This document shows positions 63,172 through 64,000 of a DNA stretch of 64,000 nt, in pieces. A program made the position numbers and the translations under genes. Origin of the DNA: CAVYTF01 sp963708205 (GTDB taxonomy: Bacteria; Bacteroidota; Bacteroidia; Chitinophagales; Chitinophagaceae); contig OY970196.1 in NCBI GenBank assembly GCA_963708205.1, forward strand, positions 1 to 64,000, read 5' to 3'. Position 1 is the first letter of the stretch. Every line of letters starts with the position of its first letter. The notes under the pieces were generated by a model. That model was given only the letters and a program-made list of their open reading frames with translations. It did no database searches and was not told the DNA's origin.

Positions 63172-64000
63172 ATGAAAAAAATATTTTCTACCCTTTTTAT
63201 TTGCCTATGCATTTTTATTAATGCAAACGCAAAAATCTTTACAGTATCAGTATCAAATTTCCAATTTTCACCATCAACCGTAAATGCAAATGTTGGTGAT
63301 ACAATTAAATGGGTTTGGGTAAATGGTTTTCACACAACAACTTCCAGAAATATACCCGCTGGTGCAAGCAGTTGGGATGCACCAATACAAGGTGCTGGCC
63401 AAACTTTTTCTTATAAACTAACAGTAACAGGCACCTACAATTATTGGTGTGCAATACACACAACAGAAATGGAAGCTACGCTTAAAGTTGGTGGGTCTCT
63501 TGCAGTTACTTTTAATGATTTTAATATAAGTTCTACTATAGAAAATAATGTTTTGTTGAAATGGCAAACACTATCAGAAACCAACACTTCGTATTACTCT
63601 GTAAGAAGAAGTTATGACGCAAAAGATTTTGCTGAAATAGCAAAAGTAACTGCGGCCGGTAATTCATCCGGTATAAAGTCTTATCAATATACAGATGCCT
63701 TGTACAATAAAAGCGTTAAGTATATTTATTACTGCATTGCGGTTATTAATAAAGATGGAAGTACACAACTTTCTGATATAAAAATGTTTCAAAATAATTT
63801 TGTTGCTTCAAAACTTATAACAAGCCTCAGCCCAAATCCTGTTACTAATGGGCATTTAATGCTGCAATTCAATGCTGATAGGGCTGGCGAGATGAGTGTA
63901 AAAGTTTTTGATGTCTCTGGAAAATTAATATTGGCAACGCAAATGAGTGCAATACCAGGACTGAATAATGGGCATTTGCATTTGATGGATGTTGCTTCAG
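63172..64000 (+). CDS. cupredoxin (plastocyanin/azurin-like) T9SS protein, truncated by the window end
   Basis: Starts with signal MKKIFSTLFICLCIFINANA. A cupredoxin domain follows (about 22-107) with blue-copper ligands His54 (VNGFHTTTS) and Cys93, His96 and Met100 (YWCAIHTTEM). A fibronectin-like segment (VLLKWQTLSETNTSYYSVRR) then leads into what looks like a T9SS type A sorting domain (LSPNPVTNGHLML, KVFDVSGKLIL), cut by the window end. At least 276 codons are visible. It is transcribed away from the sigma factor gene, 175 bases apart, and may belong to the same regulon. The copper site suggests electron transfer or copper binding at the cell surface. Confidence 0.85.
   Translation, partial: MKKIFSTLFICLCIFINANAKIFTVSVSNFQFSPSTVNANVGDTIKWVWVNGFHTTTSRNIPAGASSWDAPIQGAGQTFSYKLTVTGTYNYWCAIHTTEMEATLKVGGSLAVTFNDFNISSTIENNVLLKWQTLSETNTSYYSVRRSYDAKDFAEIAKVTAAGNSSGIKSYQYTDALYNKSVKYIYYCIAVINKDGSTQLSDIKMFQNNFVASKLITSLSPNPVTNGHLMLQFNADRAGEMSVKVFDVSGKLILATQMSAIPGLNNGHLHLMDVAS

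Noticed and set aside
1..64000. Search for mobile elements, phage genes, defence islands, rRNA and tRNA
   Set aside because: No transposase, integrase, restriction or nuclease-toxin motifs, and no tRNA-like cloverleaf with a TTCGA-type arm was recognised by eye.

Overview
The window looks like chromosome from a free-living Bacteroidota bacterium, most likely Chitinophagaceae (inference). The signs are three very long surface proteins with type IX secretion (T9SS) C-terminal domains, a TonB receptor/DUF4249/MG2 operon, TAnnTTTG-type promoter elements, DUF5777 and YceI envelope genes, a GH144-like glucanase and low-GC, Asn/Lys-rich coding. No rRNA, tRNA, insertion sequence, prophage or CRISPR was seen.

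Layout. 1-18.3 kb (all minus): three T9SS cargo proteins (1096, about 985 and 3089 aa). Two are each followed by a small secreted protein with a PVDGG-plus-membrane tail, and an undecaprenyl-phosphate sugar transferase sits between them. The first two cargo genes share a C-terminal block identical over about 1 kb, and the second carries a frameshift just after its signal-peptide segment. Short tandem repeats lie directly 3' of all three stop codons. 18.3-19.6 kb: non-coding, with two perfect DnaA-box 9-mers, two 11-bp tandem repeats and dispersed palindromes. 19.6-22.9 kb: a KaiC-KaiB-KaiB-histidine kinase operon. 23-30.1 kb: secreted unknown, TonB-dependent receptor, DUF4249 lipoprotein, MG2-domain protein. 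30.4-33.1 kb: two signal-less glycosidases (GH39-like, GH144-like). 33.1-34.9 kb: DUF4396 pair and a tail-anchored SDR.

35.3-41.5 kb: one respiratory operon combining a caa3-type oxidase (CoxB with fused cytochrome c, CoxA, CoxC, CtaG, small subunit) with a Rieske protein and a b6-like cytochrome b fused to cytochrome c. 41.6-46.3 kb: enolase-superfamily sugar-acid enzyme, giant FAD/Fe-S oxidoreductase and an ASRT-family protein (sensory rhodopsin transducer-like small-molecule binder) with no rhodopsin nearby. 46.4-48.8 kb: orphan membrane protein and a pyruvate oxidase-like ThDP enzyme, separated by a perfect palindromic terminator.

49.6-58.7 kb: kdp potassium-uptake locus, kdpFABC with a 25-aa KdpF. 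KdpD is split into a soluble sensor protein and a separate HAMP/PAS kinase. The regulator is a sigma-54 activator instead of KdpE, frameshifted at its GAFTGA loop, and a -24/-12-like site lies upstream of kdpF. 58.8-63 kb: ECF sigma factor, a protein built like a dual-membrane-spanning anti-sigma factor (cytoplasmic domain, one TM, long linker, outer-membrane barrel), then OB-fold, cytochrome c, YceI and DUF5777 genes in one tight run. A cupredoxin/T9SS gene diverges from it and runs off the window end.

The most promising places to look for new biology are the Kai-like operon, the sigma/dual-membrane anti-sigma operon, the ASRT sugar-acid operon and the sigma-54-wired kdp locus.
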